Numbered from the stretch's first letter, positions 34,075 to 45,954 are shown. The stretch: 64,000 bases of DNA from Toxorhynchites rutilus septentrionalis (GCF_029784135.1 NC_073746.1:148937056-149001055); one strand, 5' to 3'. Notes: generated from the letters alone by a model not told the origin. Program-made: numbers and translations.

Positions 34075-34332
34075 TTAACAATAGAATTAAGGAAAAAATG
34101 GGTATATATACTAGTAACAATGCAGAGACGAGTTCGGCATATTCTTAGCAAGTTTGGAACAAATTTCCTTGCTGATAGACTCCCACACTGCAATCATTGT
34201 AAATTTTGTCTCAAAGATAGAATAATATTGTGCATTTTCAGAAAACATTCTGCTGCTATGATTCGCCATTGCAGAGCGATAATTATATATACTTCTAATT
34301 CCATGCGAGTCTCGTTACTAATATGCAATATA

Positions 34333-35569
34333 CAGGGTCTTCCAACTTTAAATTCCGAAAGTAAATTGAAATAAAACACACTTAGAATTCGAATTTCGAT
34401 GAAACTTTTATTTCAAATTAAAGTTTGGTTTATGCCATTATGTGTGAAATACAACATCATTCAAATGTCCACCTAGGGCTTCCTCGCACACCTTGATCCG
34501 GAACAGGTTATTTTCGATGACTTTTCGGCACATATGGGGCGGTATCTCGGTCATAACTTCACGAATGTTGTCTTTCAAATGTTCAAGAGTTTGCGGAGAG
34601 TTGGCATAGGCACGGTCTTTCGCATAACCCCACAAAAAAAAAGTCCAGCGGGTTCAAATCGCATGATCTGGACGGCCAATTGGCATCACCAAAACGCGAA
34701 ATTATGCGTCCCTCAAATTTCGTTCGCAATATGGCCATGTTCGGTCGTGTTGTGTGGCACGTGGCGCCGTCCTGCTGAAACCACATGTCATCCGTATCCA
34801 TATCTTCAATTTGTGGCAAAAAAAATCGGTTAACATGCGGCCATAGCGCTCACCATTCACAGTTACCATCTCGCTGTCCTTATTTTCAAAGAAATCTCAA
34901 CAATCACGTGTGGATTTTTTGAGCCCCATATACGGAAATTTTGGGTGTTCACATAGCCACCGAGCTCGAAATGTGCCTTATCGCTGAAGAAAATTTGATG
35001 CGAAAATTCAGCATTTTGCTGCTGTTGTTCGTTCACCCAATCGACGTATGCCCGACGCATTCCATGGTCACCACGCTATAATTTTTGTACCAGTTGGACT
35101 TTATATGGATGTAGGTGCAAGTCCAAATGCAAAATTCGCCACAATTATGTGTTTGACAAGCCCAATTGCTGAGCACGCCGTGGAATCGAAACATTCGGGT
35201 CATCCTCACCACTGGCAGCAACAGCAGCAATATTTTCGGCCGAACGCACATTACGATGATGCACAGGTTTCACAATATCCGCTACGGATCCAGTTTGTTC
35301 GAATTTACGCACTACATTAGCGATTGTGTGCTCTGTAGACCGTCCATGACGACCAAAATCCGTCCGTAATGCTCGAAAAACATTTGCCGGTTTTTCATCA
35401 TTTTTATAGTATAATTTAACAAAATTAACACATTGTGCGATGCTAAAACGATCCATATTGTAAAATGGCAGACATTCAACAAACGATATGACGCTTTGGT
35501 TGACAGCTATGTCAAACGGTTGTCAGCGCAGGGCTGTATACTTTCGGAAGTCCGAAATGGAAAACCCTG
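34333..35569. mobile_element. DD41D mariner (rosa-type), copy 1
   Basis: 1237 bp. The terminal repeats are CAGGGTCTTCC...TTCCGAAAGTA on the left and the inverse TACTTTCGGAAGTCCGAAA...GGAAAACCCTG on the right, with TA on both sides (34331-34332, 35570-35571). The transposase on the minus strand is broken. Confidence 0.85.
34438..35456 (-). pseudogene. DD41D mariner transposase, copy 1
   Basis: Starts at 35456 (MDRFSIAQCVNFVKLYYKND) and ends at 34438. The N-terminal helix-turn-helix part is followed by the first catalytic block FFSDKAHF (the usual Glu after Asp is Lys here), then WFQQDGATCHTT and LNPLDFF. The second and third Asp are separated by 41 residues, the DD41D signature known from the rosa group. 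Frame changes fall near 35140 and 34860, and about 75 bp found in copy 2 (53187-53262) is missing here. One reading continues through FFFVGLC before shifting again near 34635. Confidence 0.8.
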
Positions 35570-35571
35570 TA

Positions 35572-36389
35572 GCATTGTCCTATTGAAAAATCGTTTTCTA
35601 TTGTTTCGATTTAAGAACGGAAATGCAAAGTGGTTTATTTTGACGTAGTCCTACGTGTTAAAAATGGCAAACTGTTGAGACATTGTAAAATTTCAAGTAA
35701 ATTGTGCCTAATCAAACCATCCAACCAATACTAATCCAACGGTTGTCCTACGTGAACCATGCGGTTATATTATCGACATAAACCACAGTAAGTTTTGTTT
35801 TTGTCGTCAGAAAATTCAGACATCTGTTTTTGCTTCTTCTTTTTCTTAACTGGAGATAGGTCTGAAATACAATGACCGCTACAAATAAAAATTCACTCCG
35901 AATACAACTTATTTTTCTTTTTAAATATAGTTTATTTCTTCTTATGGTTGAGAACACTATAACTCTCAAACTCCAATGATCATTTTACCATAAAATCATC
36001 GTTGAAAAGAAAAACAAATGCGAATCGAATCAAATGTGCAATAGTCTATGTGGCTTCCTTCGGCCACTATTACCAATTGCAAATACTTTGCAATGCTTTT
36101 GACGAATCTTCAGAGGTGCTGTGGTTCCAAATCGTCTCAAACCTTTTGCAAAGCTGCAGACCAGGTGTTTCTATATCTTACCTATTTTGTGTTACTTGTT
36201 GTCATCGATAGTTTAAAGATTCCAATTGGAATCGATGAGGGTCGATCGTACGAATAGTTCGTTTTTTTTTCTCTGCATGTTTTGGATCGTTTAATAATTT
36301 TCCAGTCCCATTTTCAGCATCGAAACTATTGGATTTTTACATAGAATGTCGATATACCCGTCTGTCGTCATAATATCATCAATAAATTC
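35572..36389. other. Unassigned AT-rich DNA
   Basis: No feature recognised. Small open frames on both strands (35748-35969 -, 36002-36211 +) look like chance. Confidence 0.3.
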
Positions 36390-36715
36390 TCAGGTGGAAT
36401 AACGCGCTTTGAAAATGAAAAATATGAATGAAAATTTACTTTTCTGCATCAAGCATATATACCATGCAATGAAGAAACATGTTATGTGCAAGTGAATCAA
36501 GAATCTTGAGGGGAAATTTTATCTGAAAATAAATTTATATTATGATGATGTGTTTTGGTAAGAGTAATAGAAAAATTATAATAAAAGGAATTTGTAAAGG
36601 ACCAATTAGGAGATCAATCAATGGCGAGCTCTGCGATTGAACCCATGAACGTTCGCTCAGTAAGAAAACGTGAATGTTCGAAAGAATTAATATCAAAAAA
36701 TAAAAAAAAATCGTT
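36390..36715 (+). repeat. Fragment of the 11549-12075 Helitron-like family
   Basis: Shares GGAGTAACGCGCT-type, AAGTGAATCAAGAATCTTGAG, AGGACAATTAG-type and AATGTTCGAAAGAATT blocks with 11795-12055 in the same order. The Helitron 3' terminus itself is missing. Confidence 0.55.
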
Positions 36716-37470
36716 CCGCCCAATATAAATTCTGTACAAGTTTTATTTCTTGCTGTAAGAAAATAAATTTCTTTGAAATGATTAGAAAAAGGTATCAAAA
36801 CAGGTTTTTTTGTAGTGTTTTTGGAAATTTACTGTAGGGGAATTGGGGGTAGACCCCTTGAGTTTTACCAGAAAACTCTAATTAACTATGTTTTTGAACA
36901 CTGTACATGTTGGTATTTATTATTTTATACGTTTTAAGTCAAATTCAATCAACCGTGATTCGTAAAATGTTAAAATATCAATAAAAACAAACGCGAATGC
37001 CGATGATGTGCAACCAGATGTATTTTTTCGGCAGTGGAATTTAAGTTTTTATTATTGAACGTGGTTTCAAATCATTATCCGCTGTTCTACAGTTTATCCC
37101 CTGGATTGTTAACTTTTACTGGGATTCGTGTTGAGTTAAGCTAAAGAAATGAATTAATAGAAATAGTCTACTTGAAAAATGTATGCCGTTGGGGTAGGAC
37201 CGTCACCTTTTGAGTGGATTAAGCACGGCATGATTTCCAGTTAGTTGAAGGTTATTCGGTACCCAAAATCGTAACTGAAAATTGCGGGGCCAAGTTGAGG
37301 ACACGGAAAAAACAACTCACATGATTACTAACCGCATCCGGGAGCTTCGATTGCCGTTTGGATGCGATCTGGCGTAGTGGTAACATTCGTACCTCTTTCG
37401 AAAATGGAAGTAAAGTGACGAGCCAGCCAAAAGTGTTGAAAGTCATTACAATACAGAAAAAACAGCAAGG
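36716..37470. other. Unassigned DNA with a possible SINE head
   Basis: At 37361-37390, TCTGGCGTAGTGGTAACATTCG looks like a tRNA box A, but no box B follows. The rest is featureless. Confidence 0.3.
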
Positions 37471-37474
37471 ACAA

Positions 37475-37870
37475 AAAAAATTAGGATAAGTTGTAATTTT
37501 TCAAAGAAAACATGAAAAAGTTGTTGTTAGAAAAACATTTTTCCTGTCGATCTTCCGATGTATGAATACCTCTTTGGTTATTGTTTAGCCTGTCCATATA
37601 ATTATTTGCAGAATATTTGGGAAATACGGGTACGTTTTCGAGAAAAGTGAACTTTTAGAATTTTTTAAAGTGTATTAATTAAAATTTGTTTGATATTTTT
37701 ATGATGATGAAATTTAAACAATTTCCTATATTTCATTCTTTGACAAACATTTTGTAGGTATTATAGTATTTGAGTTAGAATTTTTTGTGAAAATTTTAGT
37801 AAGTATTTGAGTTAGAAATTTTTGTGAGAACTAAGAAAAAACTTTTTCAGAAAGCTACAATTTTTTTTGA
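37475..37870 (+). repeat. Diverged copy of the extra segment in foldback left arm
   Basis: Blocks TTTTTCAAAGAAA-ATGAAA-AGTTGTTAG, ATTTGCAGAATAT, CAATTTCCTATATTTCATTCTTT and ACAAACATTTTGTAGGT match 5745-6050 in the same order and orientation. This shows that the segment is a repeat of its own or part of a longer foldback family member. Confidence 0.5.
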
Positions 37871-38026
37871 GATTCCAAGTTGCCTAAATGGTCAATGTTT
37901 TACATCCACAAACTTTCACTGCGAGCTGAACTGGAGCTGCAAATGGCTAGTTAAGTTGGCATCGATGAGCGAAGAACCGTTTGAATCTGAGTTATGCAAG
38001 TTATGCAATTTACCTATTCTCTGGAG

Positions 38027-38692
38027 CAGTGGTTTTCCACCCTTTTTGCTCCATTCCACCCTTTACGAAAATTAATCCCAGTGCTTCCCCCCTATCGGTA
38101 TTTTATAAGGAAGTCTGTATGCTCAGTAAAATAATAGAATAAAACGGTTTTCAAGTTATATTCACAACAAATTTGATTTTATACTTGTACCTGACTATAA
38201 AAAGGTATATAAAGTCAGTATTGCACCTGAAAAGCACACCTCATGTCATCTTCGATATCCACTCTGTTATGGTGTTTTGTTTCCATCAGCAGCATTGTAG
38301 GAAATCCAGATTCACATAAATACTACGCAAAAGACAACACCGCTCGTAACGCTTATTCAAACCTTGTTCAAATCTTGTTCTTGGATATAAGGAAAATATG
38401 TTTCAAGATTAACTTGTTGTAAAAATATCTTGACAAATGCTGTACAATTTCCTTTTTAATGGCATTCTGTACTGTTTCGTCGTCTGTTCCATTATCATTC
38501 ACTGAAGAAAGTCTTTCAAACATTGTGAATTCGGAAATGTTTTTCGAGGATCGCAAATTTTAGCACATCCAAGATGGTTTTGTGGTAATTTTTGCTAATC
38601 ATTGTCATCTTCAAAGCAAAGTAAATGTGCAGTATTCCGTTGCAAATTTCCCCCTTTTGATGACCAAATTCCCCACCGGTTGAAAATCACTG
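38027..38692. mobile_element. Non-autonomous hAT element
   Basis: 666 bp with CAGTGGTTTTCCACC at the left end and the inverse GGTTGAAAATCACTG at the right, the hAT-type terminus. The left flank CTCTGGAG and right flank CTCTAAAA share only the first four bases. The right flank is cut by the DD37E transposon that starts at once, which may explain the mismatch. Confidence 0.65.
38368..38556 (-). pseudogene. hAT transposase fragment
   Basis: 62 codons on the minus strand inside the hAT element read SSKNISEFTMFERLSS and a following region. By eye this resembles the part of hAT (ZBED/Buster-like) transposases before the RNase H-like core. It is short and isolated, so the call is weak. Confidence 0.35.
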
Positions 38693-38697
38693 CTCTA

Positions 38698-40000
38698 AAA
38701 AGTGTCCCACATTAAATTGCATTACGAAAAGAACGCTGTAGAAAATTGCCCATTGGGTACTTTCTCTTGAAAATGTGGGTAGAAGAAGTTTAGAGTTTAT
38801 TGTTTACACTGTACATATTTTTATCGCTGTCAGTTTTTCGAAAAAAGCAAAAAATTGCGTCTCCCTAAAAGCAACGTCGCGAATTGAATTCGCGCAAGCA
38901 CATTGAAAATCCTCAACTCTCTCATCGGGACATCGGAAAACAACCCAGAATCGTGCAGTCAACGGTGAGTCATGTGATTAAACGTTACTAAGGAACTCTG
39001 AGCATCGAACGGAAGGAGAAATGCGGTTGGTATGGATGCGATCAGGATGGATGATGGATGATCAGGATCATAAGCGTGTCGTGAAAGCGTTTAAGCGGAA
39101 TCCCAATGCTTCGGTTAGGGATGTGGCCAAATAGCTGAATCTGTCCAAGTCTTTCGTTCAGAGAGCCAAACACCGGAGGGACTGCGTAGGTATAACGTGC
39201 AGAAAGCTTCAAATCGTGACGAACGGCAAAATACGGTGGGAAAGTCATGGGGCTGGAAACTGTACACCCAGATGCTGATGAAGCCTCATTGTCTGATCAT
39301 GAATGATGAGACTCATGTCAAGGCGGACTTCCGGCAGCTTACGGGGTTACTGTTCTTCTCCACCCAGCACAAGTTTGATGTTCCGGAAGAATTAAGGAAG
39401 CAGAAGTTTGCCAAGAAATACATGAATTGGTAAGCGACCTGCTCATGTGACAAACGGAGTGCGCCGTTCGTGACTACCGGTACTGTAACAACGTCTGTTT
39501 TCCCTGTTGAAACAACATAAGAGCCCTACAATCTTCTGGCCAGAACTAGCTTCGTGCCACCGTTCAAAGGATGTCCTGGAGTGGTACGAAGCCAACGGGG
39601 TCACTTTCGTACCCAAGGACATGAACCCCCTAACGCACGGTAGCTAAGGCCCATCGAAAAATACTGGGTTATTATGAAGCAGGCGCTACGGAAGCATCCC
39701 AAGAAGGTCAAATTTCCGGAAGACGTGAAGAAAAAGTGAATTCCCTTACGATAAAAATATATAAAAGAAGCTGCAGCCAGATGTTTTATAGAACCTTATG
39801 AATAGAGTGAGGCGTCAGGGATGAAGTTGTATTGAACTATTGAAGTTGAATAAAATAAATATGCCAAAAGCTTACTAATATAATAATAATATTTATATTG
39901 TCTATACTATTTTATTGTCTGAAATTTTGAAAAGGATCGGTGAACTAGGTAATTTCCTACAGCGTGTTTTCCGTGAAGCAAATTTATGTGGCACACACTT
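38698..40000. mobile_element. DD37E Tc1/mariner transposon
   Basis: About 1.3 kb. The left end AAGTGTCCCACATTAAATTG, followed by ACGAAAAGAACGCTGTAG, is matched in inverted sense by CTACAGCGTGTTTTCCGTGAA and ATTTATGTGGCACACACTT at 39955-40000. Long inverted ends of about 55 bp are imperfect. TA is present or nearly so at both edges. The transposase inside is decayed. It abuts the hAT element. Confidence 0.7.
38845..39740 (+). pseudogene. DD37E transposase, decayed
   Basis: In order: ENPQLSHRDIG and QSTVSHVIKR (first helix-turn-helix), RNPNASVRDVAK (second), KLYTQMLMKPHCLIMNDETH (first catalytic Asp, about 39303), FWPELASCH (the second Asp is Glu here) and RPIEKYW. The second acidic residue and the final Glu are separated by 37 residues once a one-base frame change near 39630 is allowed for. 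This is the mosquito DD37E family pattern. There are several frameshifts and stops, including TAG at 39131 and TAA at 39430. Confidence 0.75.
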
Positions 40001-40652
40001 TACGAGCCACGAACTGTACTAAAACCTAATATCTGATCTTGATTTCAGAATATACATAGCTAAATAGTCATTGATTTCAAACTATTATGTACGGCTATTC
40101 AGTGACGAGGAGGAGTACTTCCAGGTGTAGGTGTTCCACAAAAAAAAAACCGAATATAAAATTTCTCACCTGTATATATTTCTATCACAGCGTCAACGAT
40201 GTCTGAAATACAAAAACACGAATCTGCACAACAAGGTGAAACATCAAGCAAAATGGGGGGCACCAACCTATAGCCACACTAATATTTAATCAGCGGCATC
40301 GTTCTACTTATGGAACTTATGGAACGACGACTAAGTTCACTTGAATAAATCAGTGTCAGCAGCTAGGAAGGATAATTAAATGGATAAAATTCACTCAGCT
40401 CATCTGATGCTTCGCGTTAGACTTCGTGGCGACAGAAAGCTTCGCGTTGATATTCTAGCCCAGCTTAATGACCGATAACGGTTAGATAAATCTCAAACTG
40501 AATCGGTTATTGCCCAGTAAATAATAATTGGAGAAAGTAGCATAATTTCTAATGGTGACGAAATATTCAGTTAACGATTTGCTTGGCTGCAAATTGTTCT
40601 TCTTCGCCTCACCATTTTCTAACAACTATTTTCTAAACTACGTTTTCAGCGA
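40001..40652. other. Unassigned DNA
   Basis: No feature recognised. Confidence 0.3.
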
Positions 40653-41800
40653 TTCCATGCTAAACCGATATAGTGGTTCTCAGATTTTCATGAAAAGTGG
40701 TTGGATTGTTCTTTTTGCAAAATATTAGACCCATATTTTTCTTTTTTTTTCATTGGGGTATTTCCATTTTAGGGTGGTCCGAAAAATCCATTTTCAAATC
40801 CTTGTTTCCATTTTCTCCAAAAATTATTTTTTTCAAACTTTTGAGCTACTAAACCGATTTAGATAATTGACTTGTCAAATTAAGGGCAATCAGCTAGTTT
40901 TCTTCGGAAAAACACCACATTTCCTAAAAATGGATTTTGTTTTCGAAATTTTTGATTGTATTTGTTTTTCATAGTCGCATAGGAATATTGAATAAAAACT
41001 GAAAACATTTTTATTTTGAAAAATCATAGCTCAAAAACGAAAAATAACACATCTCTGATATTTGGATATTTTATGTGAAAAAATCTCAGCTTTCAAAAAA
41101 ATATAAAAAAATACAGCGGCCTCAGTCCCGAGATCGTGTAAACAATAAAAAACAAATACAATCAATAATTATGGAAACAAAATCCGACTTTTTCCCAAGT
41201 GTAATATGTTTTTCAAACAAAACAATTGGCTTCAATTTGATATATTGAACATCTGAATCGGTCCAGTAATTCAAAAGTTATGAATTTTTGTGTTGGAAAA
41301 AAGTAAAAATTAATTTTTCAGATCATCGGTTAATATCGAAATATCATAACTCAAGAACAAAAAATAATGCCTATCTGATTTTTGGATATGTTATGTAAAA
41401 AAATGGAAAAAAGGATTTAAGGGTGGTTCGAAATGGAAATGGTCACCCTAAGGAAAAAATAAAAAATACGGGTCTTACGTTTTGCGATAAAGAACAAAAT
41501 TACCACTTTTCACGAAAATCTGAGAACCACTACACTCTGTCCAACTTCTATAAGACCAGGTGATGATCTTGCTACTTTGTGTCATTGTAAACAAACAATG
41601 TTTCAATTTATATTCTAGTGTGTAGGTATTGGTGACTACCATACACTGCATGATTTTATTATGTCACTGCATGATTTTATTATGTGTTCGTGCAAGCGCT
41701 GAGCGTAAACGAATGTTTTCGTATTTTTCAACTGTCAAGTTTCTATAAGAACAGTTACATTTTCCGTTGTTTTAGTTGTTTTCATCAATAAATCTGGGAA

Positions 41801-42770
41801 ATGCCAAAGGTAAAGGTGCTCACGGAGAGAGAAGAAAGACAAATCGATGCATTTCACCAAGAAAATGTTGATAACAGAGAAATTGCTCGTCGAATTGGGC
41901 GATCCCATACAGTAGTGCTTCATTATTTGGTGAATCCTTAAGGATAGGGTAAGAAAGAGAGAGTTCCACGTAAATCGAAGCTCTCTGACCAGGATAAGCG
42001 GGAAATAGTTAGTACAGCTTCAAAATCGCTTATGCAAATAAAGCAATATTACAACTTCTTACCTACTCGGGTGACAATTCGTCAAATTTTGGTAAAAAAT
42101 CCTCACATAAAGAGGGTTTAAAAGGTTGAAGCTCCTCATTTTACACCATCTCATATCGGAAGACGTCTGAGTTTTGCCAAAGCTCACATGAACCGACAGT
42201 GGGACATGGTATGTTGTGACAAAGAATGTTTCCAAAAGAATATATTTTGCTATATACCATAACGAAAATTTCTTCAATGTGTAGGCTATCTCCACTGACG
42301 AGAAAAAGTTCAATTTGGATGGTCCTCATGGTTTCAACGGGTACTGGCGTGATTTACGGAAGAAGGAACAGTATTTTTCAACTAGGAATTTTGGTGGTGG
42401 CTCGTGCATGGTTTGGGCGGGATTCTGTGCAACCGGAAAGCTCAAGATAGCTTTCACATCATTCAAGGATTACACACATGTTCTGGAATCCTCTCTTCTA
42501 CTGTTTTTGCGTAGATATCGCCACGAAAAATTCACATTCCAGCAAAACAATGCTCCTATTTATACCAGCAAGTAAACTAAGCAATGGATTAGGGGCCAAA
42601 AGCTTAATTTTTTGGACTGACCGGCTCGCTCTCCAGACTTAAATCCTGTTGAAAAACTTACGGGGGGATCCTTGTACGCAGAATCTACACTGAGGGAAAA
42701 CAGTACACCACGATTGGAGAGCTCAAGGACGCAATTTCCGAAAAATGGAAAAATATCGAGAAATCCGTTT
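41801..42770 (+). pseudogene. Tc1 transposase, DD34E, with likely intron
   Basis: Starts MPKVKVLTEREERQIDAFHQ at 41801, with a helix-turn-helix in the first 50 residues. It goes on with SHIGRRLSFAKAHM, the first catalytic block STDEKKFNLDG (Asp codon 42297-42299), FQQNNAP (second catalytic Asp replaced by Asn, codon 42546-42548) and RSPDLNPVE (Glu codon 42651-42653). Exactly 34 residues separate the last two. Several in-frame stops (for example TAA 41938-41940, TAA 42573-42575, TGA 42618-42620) make it inactive. A 76-bp GT...AG segment at 42209-42284 interrupts the frame just before the first catalytic block. Confidence 0.82.
42209..42284 (+). other. Likely intron in Tc1 transposase
   Basis: Begins GTATGT and ends TTCTTCAATGTGTAG. 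Removing its 76 bases (not a multiple of three) puts the upstream AKAHMNRQWDM segment in frame with AISTDEKKF. Splice sites are canonical. Inference from frame logic only. Confidence 0.55.
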
Positions 42771-43306
42771 AGCAGAATTTGATAAATAGTATTCCACCAC
42801 GATTTTTTAAGGTTATTAGTCGAAATGGCAAGATTGCCAATTACTGATATGTAAATCAGCCGTTCGTTTTGAATTTTTCATTGATAATACTTATGAATTT
42901 TGAAGTGGTCTTATAGAAACTGGACAGCTGAAATTAGCATATTTAAGCACAATAAATAAACAAACAACTCTTTTGAACGAAATTGACGTTAAATATACTT
43001 TATTCTAAGCATTCAACAATGTGTGAATGTATCTTGTTGAAATTCTAACTGTTTGTGTTGCAACGAAATAGAATCATGATGATCTTATAGAAATTGGACA
43101 GAGTGTATATCGGATGGCATGGGATAGACTATACATCAAATATACAAATTACGTACAAAAGTCATTTGATGCATTAGGCGGACTCACTATGTACGCAAAT
43201 TAAAGGATATCGAGTCATTTGAGAAGTATCCGCTATATTTGAATCATTTTTTGAACAGTTTCATTTATTTGAAAATCAATTTTATTCATGGTTATTTCAA
43301 TCATTT

Positions 43307-43470
43307 TTAACCGTAATCTCTCGCTGTTTTTCTGGGTAATTTCATAATCCCATCTGTGTAAAATTTCTGTACTTTATTGATGAAATTTTTTTTCAACTGA
43401 TTCTCTACAGCTCTCATATCGGCCCATGTTTTTCTATCAAAATAACTTTGCAAAGATCGAAATGAAGATG
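43307..43470 (-). pseudogene. Mariner transposase C-terminal remnant
   Basis: The minus strand reads FRSLQSYFDRKTWADMRAVE, then NKVQKFYTDGIMKLPRK, and stops at 43307. This matches the mariner C-terminus after the third catalytic residue (…LFRSLQ…FY.DGI.KLP). The rest of the element is not recognisable. Confidence 0.6.
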
Positions 43471-43570
43471 CGTAGAATTTTGTCATTGGCATTGGATGAT
43501 AAATTAAAATTTCATCGAACTTTCCGAACACAATCGAAACAATTCCAACGAATTTCAAACACAACCTTTA

Positions 43571-45110
43571 CTTTATTTACATCAACAGCTATGTGTTGTT
43601 TTATTGGTTCAAGCATTCCGCCCACTCCTCCCATACAATATAAGCCAACAGATGTCCACATTTGAGTGATCACTTGTCTCAGGTTGTTCTCGAAGATCTT
43701 GATGCGTAAGAAGAAGATATGCTCAGAAAAACGAAAATACACACCGTTCCATTAATCTGTCGTGATTATGATTGCCGCTTTTTGTTTTGATTCGAACAAA
43801 TCGCTTAATCTATGGGACAGAGGAGTGCGAGCGATTAATGCATCTTGATGAACGTCGAGCAAGCAGATAAAACCCCCTGCTGGAACGGTGATTTGTTGTG
43901 ACCGGTGAAGCATGAATGAAAACATCGTTCTAATCTTTGAACTGCTTCGTGACACCATCCACCAGCAGCTCCCAAAGTTTGCTAGAACAGCTGGGACGCG
44001 AGGAAAATTTATGATTTATTTGTCACTCGTGGCACACTGGATAGGGAAATTCGTTTTCAAAATTGAGTTTAGCATAGCTATGCATCTAATTTTGTTCTTT
44101 CGTATTTGATTTAGTCGATATTATTTTTCCCGCGTTTTAGCTATGACCCATCCGAATTCCAGCGAGCTTATTATAAAATAGATTTTATCGTACAATATGC
44201 CTATAGTTCACGTTCCAATATGGGTAAGAATTACGCACTTGTATGTCGCATATTCAGCGATAATTTCGCAACTTCCACAACGTATCGAGCGGAGGCATCT
44301 CAACTAATTAATCCTTATTATGCGTTGAAGTTAGACAATACCGCATAACATTAATGGGGGTCGTCATATGTTCTCCCAAAATGTGTGCTGTCGTCCGGGT
44401 GGCCTTCGGTACGATATGCAACGCCAATGATATGAGTGGACTGAACGGATGGCCCGGGATGGGAGCAGAAGTGAAATATATGACAGCTTCATCTGTTCCA
44501 CGCCAGAGCATCGTACGTCACGCGGAAGAGTGGCAATGAATGCTAAATCGACCGTGACGACGGATCCATTTGGGACTCTTGCGCTGGCCTAGGAAATAGG
44601 GAGCTCTGGGTTTGCCACTTGTTCCGACCCATTTTTCGTTTGTGTTATGGTAGAGAAGGGATCATTAGCGTAGTATCAATCGCTACTCACCGGTCTGTAT
44701 TGGAGACTGCGTAGGAGATATTTAGGAAAATGTTTTCAATTAGCGTATATGACAATCGAGTGATTGATTGACGAGCATGCTTGACAACAATGTTTGATCG
44801 ACATGGACATTTCCGAGAATACGCTGTGTTCCAAATCCGATCGATGTCGATGTACAAGTGTTCATGGAAAAAGCAACAAAAGTTTACAAATCAGTTAAAG
44901 TAACATTTTGTATGGGATGTTAACGAATAACATAACATATTGTTTGGGATTTTTTAATTCAGGATTGATTGATTCATAATAGCATGCATTGTCTATAAAT
45001 GATGAATGATAGGTACATGACAGCTAAAATCTTGAGAAAGAAACATAATTAAAACATTGTCATTTTCATCCCGAGTTCATCCACAGTAATCATGGGGAAG
45101 ACTCATTATT
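43571..45110. other. Unassigned DNA, partly GC-richer
   Basis: 44290-44600 is GC-richer with overlapping open frames on both strands (44308-44511 -, 44354-44539 +). No motif identified. It could be unique host DNA. Confidence 0.35.
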
Positions 45111-45111
45111 A

Positions 45112-45190
45112 GTGATGAAACGGATAGTAGTTTAGCCGGATATCCGGAAAGCTCCTAAGCCGAATGGCCGGATATCCAGCAACCGGATAA
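45112..45190 (+). repeat. hAT-like end, left-facing copy
   Basis: TAGTGATGAAACGGATAGTAG, TTTAGCCGGATATCCGG and further CCGGATAT blocks. It is the inverse of 58484-58527. The repeated GGATATCCGG palindrome and the TAGTGATG start recall some hAT termini. Confidence 0.45.
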
Positions 45191-45954
45191 GAAGCAAAAT
45201 AAAAAAATGAACGATGATTTCCATTCAGATCAATTCCCTTGAAAAGAGAATTAAGATTTTCTGCAAAAAAATTTTTTTATTAATTCGTTTATTTTTACAG
45301 TCTCAGTTACATAAGTTTTAAGGAGCCGAATACTTAAATATATTTTCTAAGCAACTAAGCAAACAACTTTTCTTAACTCTGTTGTTAATAAGGCGGAAAA
45401 TCGATAACTCGCAGTCGTCTCGAGTTTAGATGGGTGACATATTTGCCAAAAATCTTGAATAGATTGAATAATATATGAATAGATAGAGCCCTCCCTCCCC
45501 TACGTAACGAAATTTCCTATCTTAAATACACAGTAAGTAACGCAACCTCGAGCCCCCTCCCCACCATTCTTGCGTTCCGTAATTTGTGAACGACGTACTT
45601 TTTAATGCATCAAAAAAGTATTTGAACAAGGACTAGACTGCACATAGAACACCAACCTGCTTCTTCAAACGCTGGAAGTCAATTCAATTACTTCAGAGAG
45701 GATTCTTAATACCCAATTGAAACCCTTTGGGACCCTTTGGGGTTATGTCAGACTATTTAGAAGTCCTTGAAATGGAAACATATTGGAGTATACAATCTAT
45801 CATTCGACGAATCTTCTGAGAGTAATAGATCATTGTCACCATCAACTGCATGATTGATAGTTTTTTCATCATCATTTTTCCATTTAATTTGAGTATTGTT
45901 AATAAACAAATAATACAAGTAATAATGTTTATAAATTAATGTTAGGAGTTAATA
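45191..45954. other. Unassigned DNA with a dispersed repeat
   Basis: 45385-45450 is the inverted, diverged partner of 19945-20010 (CATCTAAACTCGAG, CGACTGCGAGT). Nothing else recognised. Confidence 0.35.

Larger units (their letters stand above)
41533..43105. mobile_element. Tc1-family DD34E transposon with IR/DR ends
   Basis: 1573 bp. The terminal repeats are CACTCTGTCCAACTTCTATA (41533 on) and the inverse TATAGAAATTGGACAGAGTG (ending 43105), with TA at 41531-41532 and 43106-43107. A second, inner copy of the motif lies about 170-200 bp inside each end: TCAAGTTTCTATAAGAACAG near 41733 and GTCTTATAGAAACTGGACAG near 42907. This is the inverted-repeat/direct-repeat layout known from Tc1 relatives such as Sleeping Beauty. 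Confidence 0.88.
40653..43123. mobile_element. Foldback element (second family) split by a Tc1 transposon
   Basis: Left end TTCCATGCTAAACCGATATA then GTGGTTCTCAGATTTTC; right end GAAAATCTGAGAACCACTA, Tc1 insertion, TATCGGATGGCATGGGA. Removing the insertion gives an almost perfect palindrome of about 0.9 kb with its centre near 41080 (GATTGTATTTGTTTTTCAT paired with ACAAATACAATCAATAA). It has no coding capacity. A partial copy lies at 10880-11310. Confidence 0.8.

Noticed and set aside
43752..43958. Extension of the mariner remnant at 43307 to the right
   Set aside because: The 68-codon minus frame has no catalytic block or helix-turn-helix that I can recognise.
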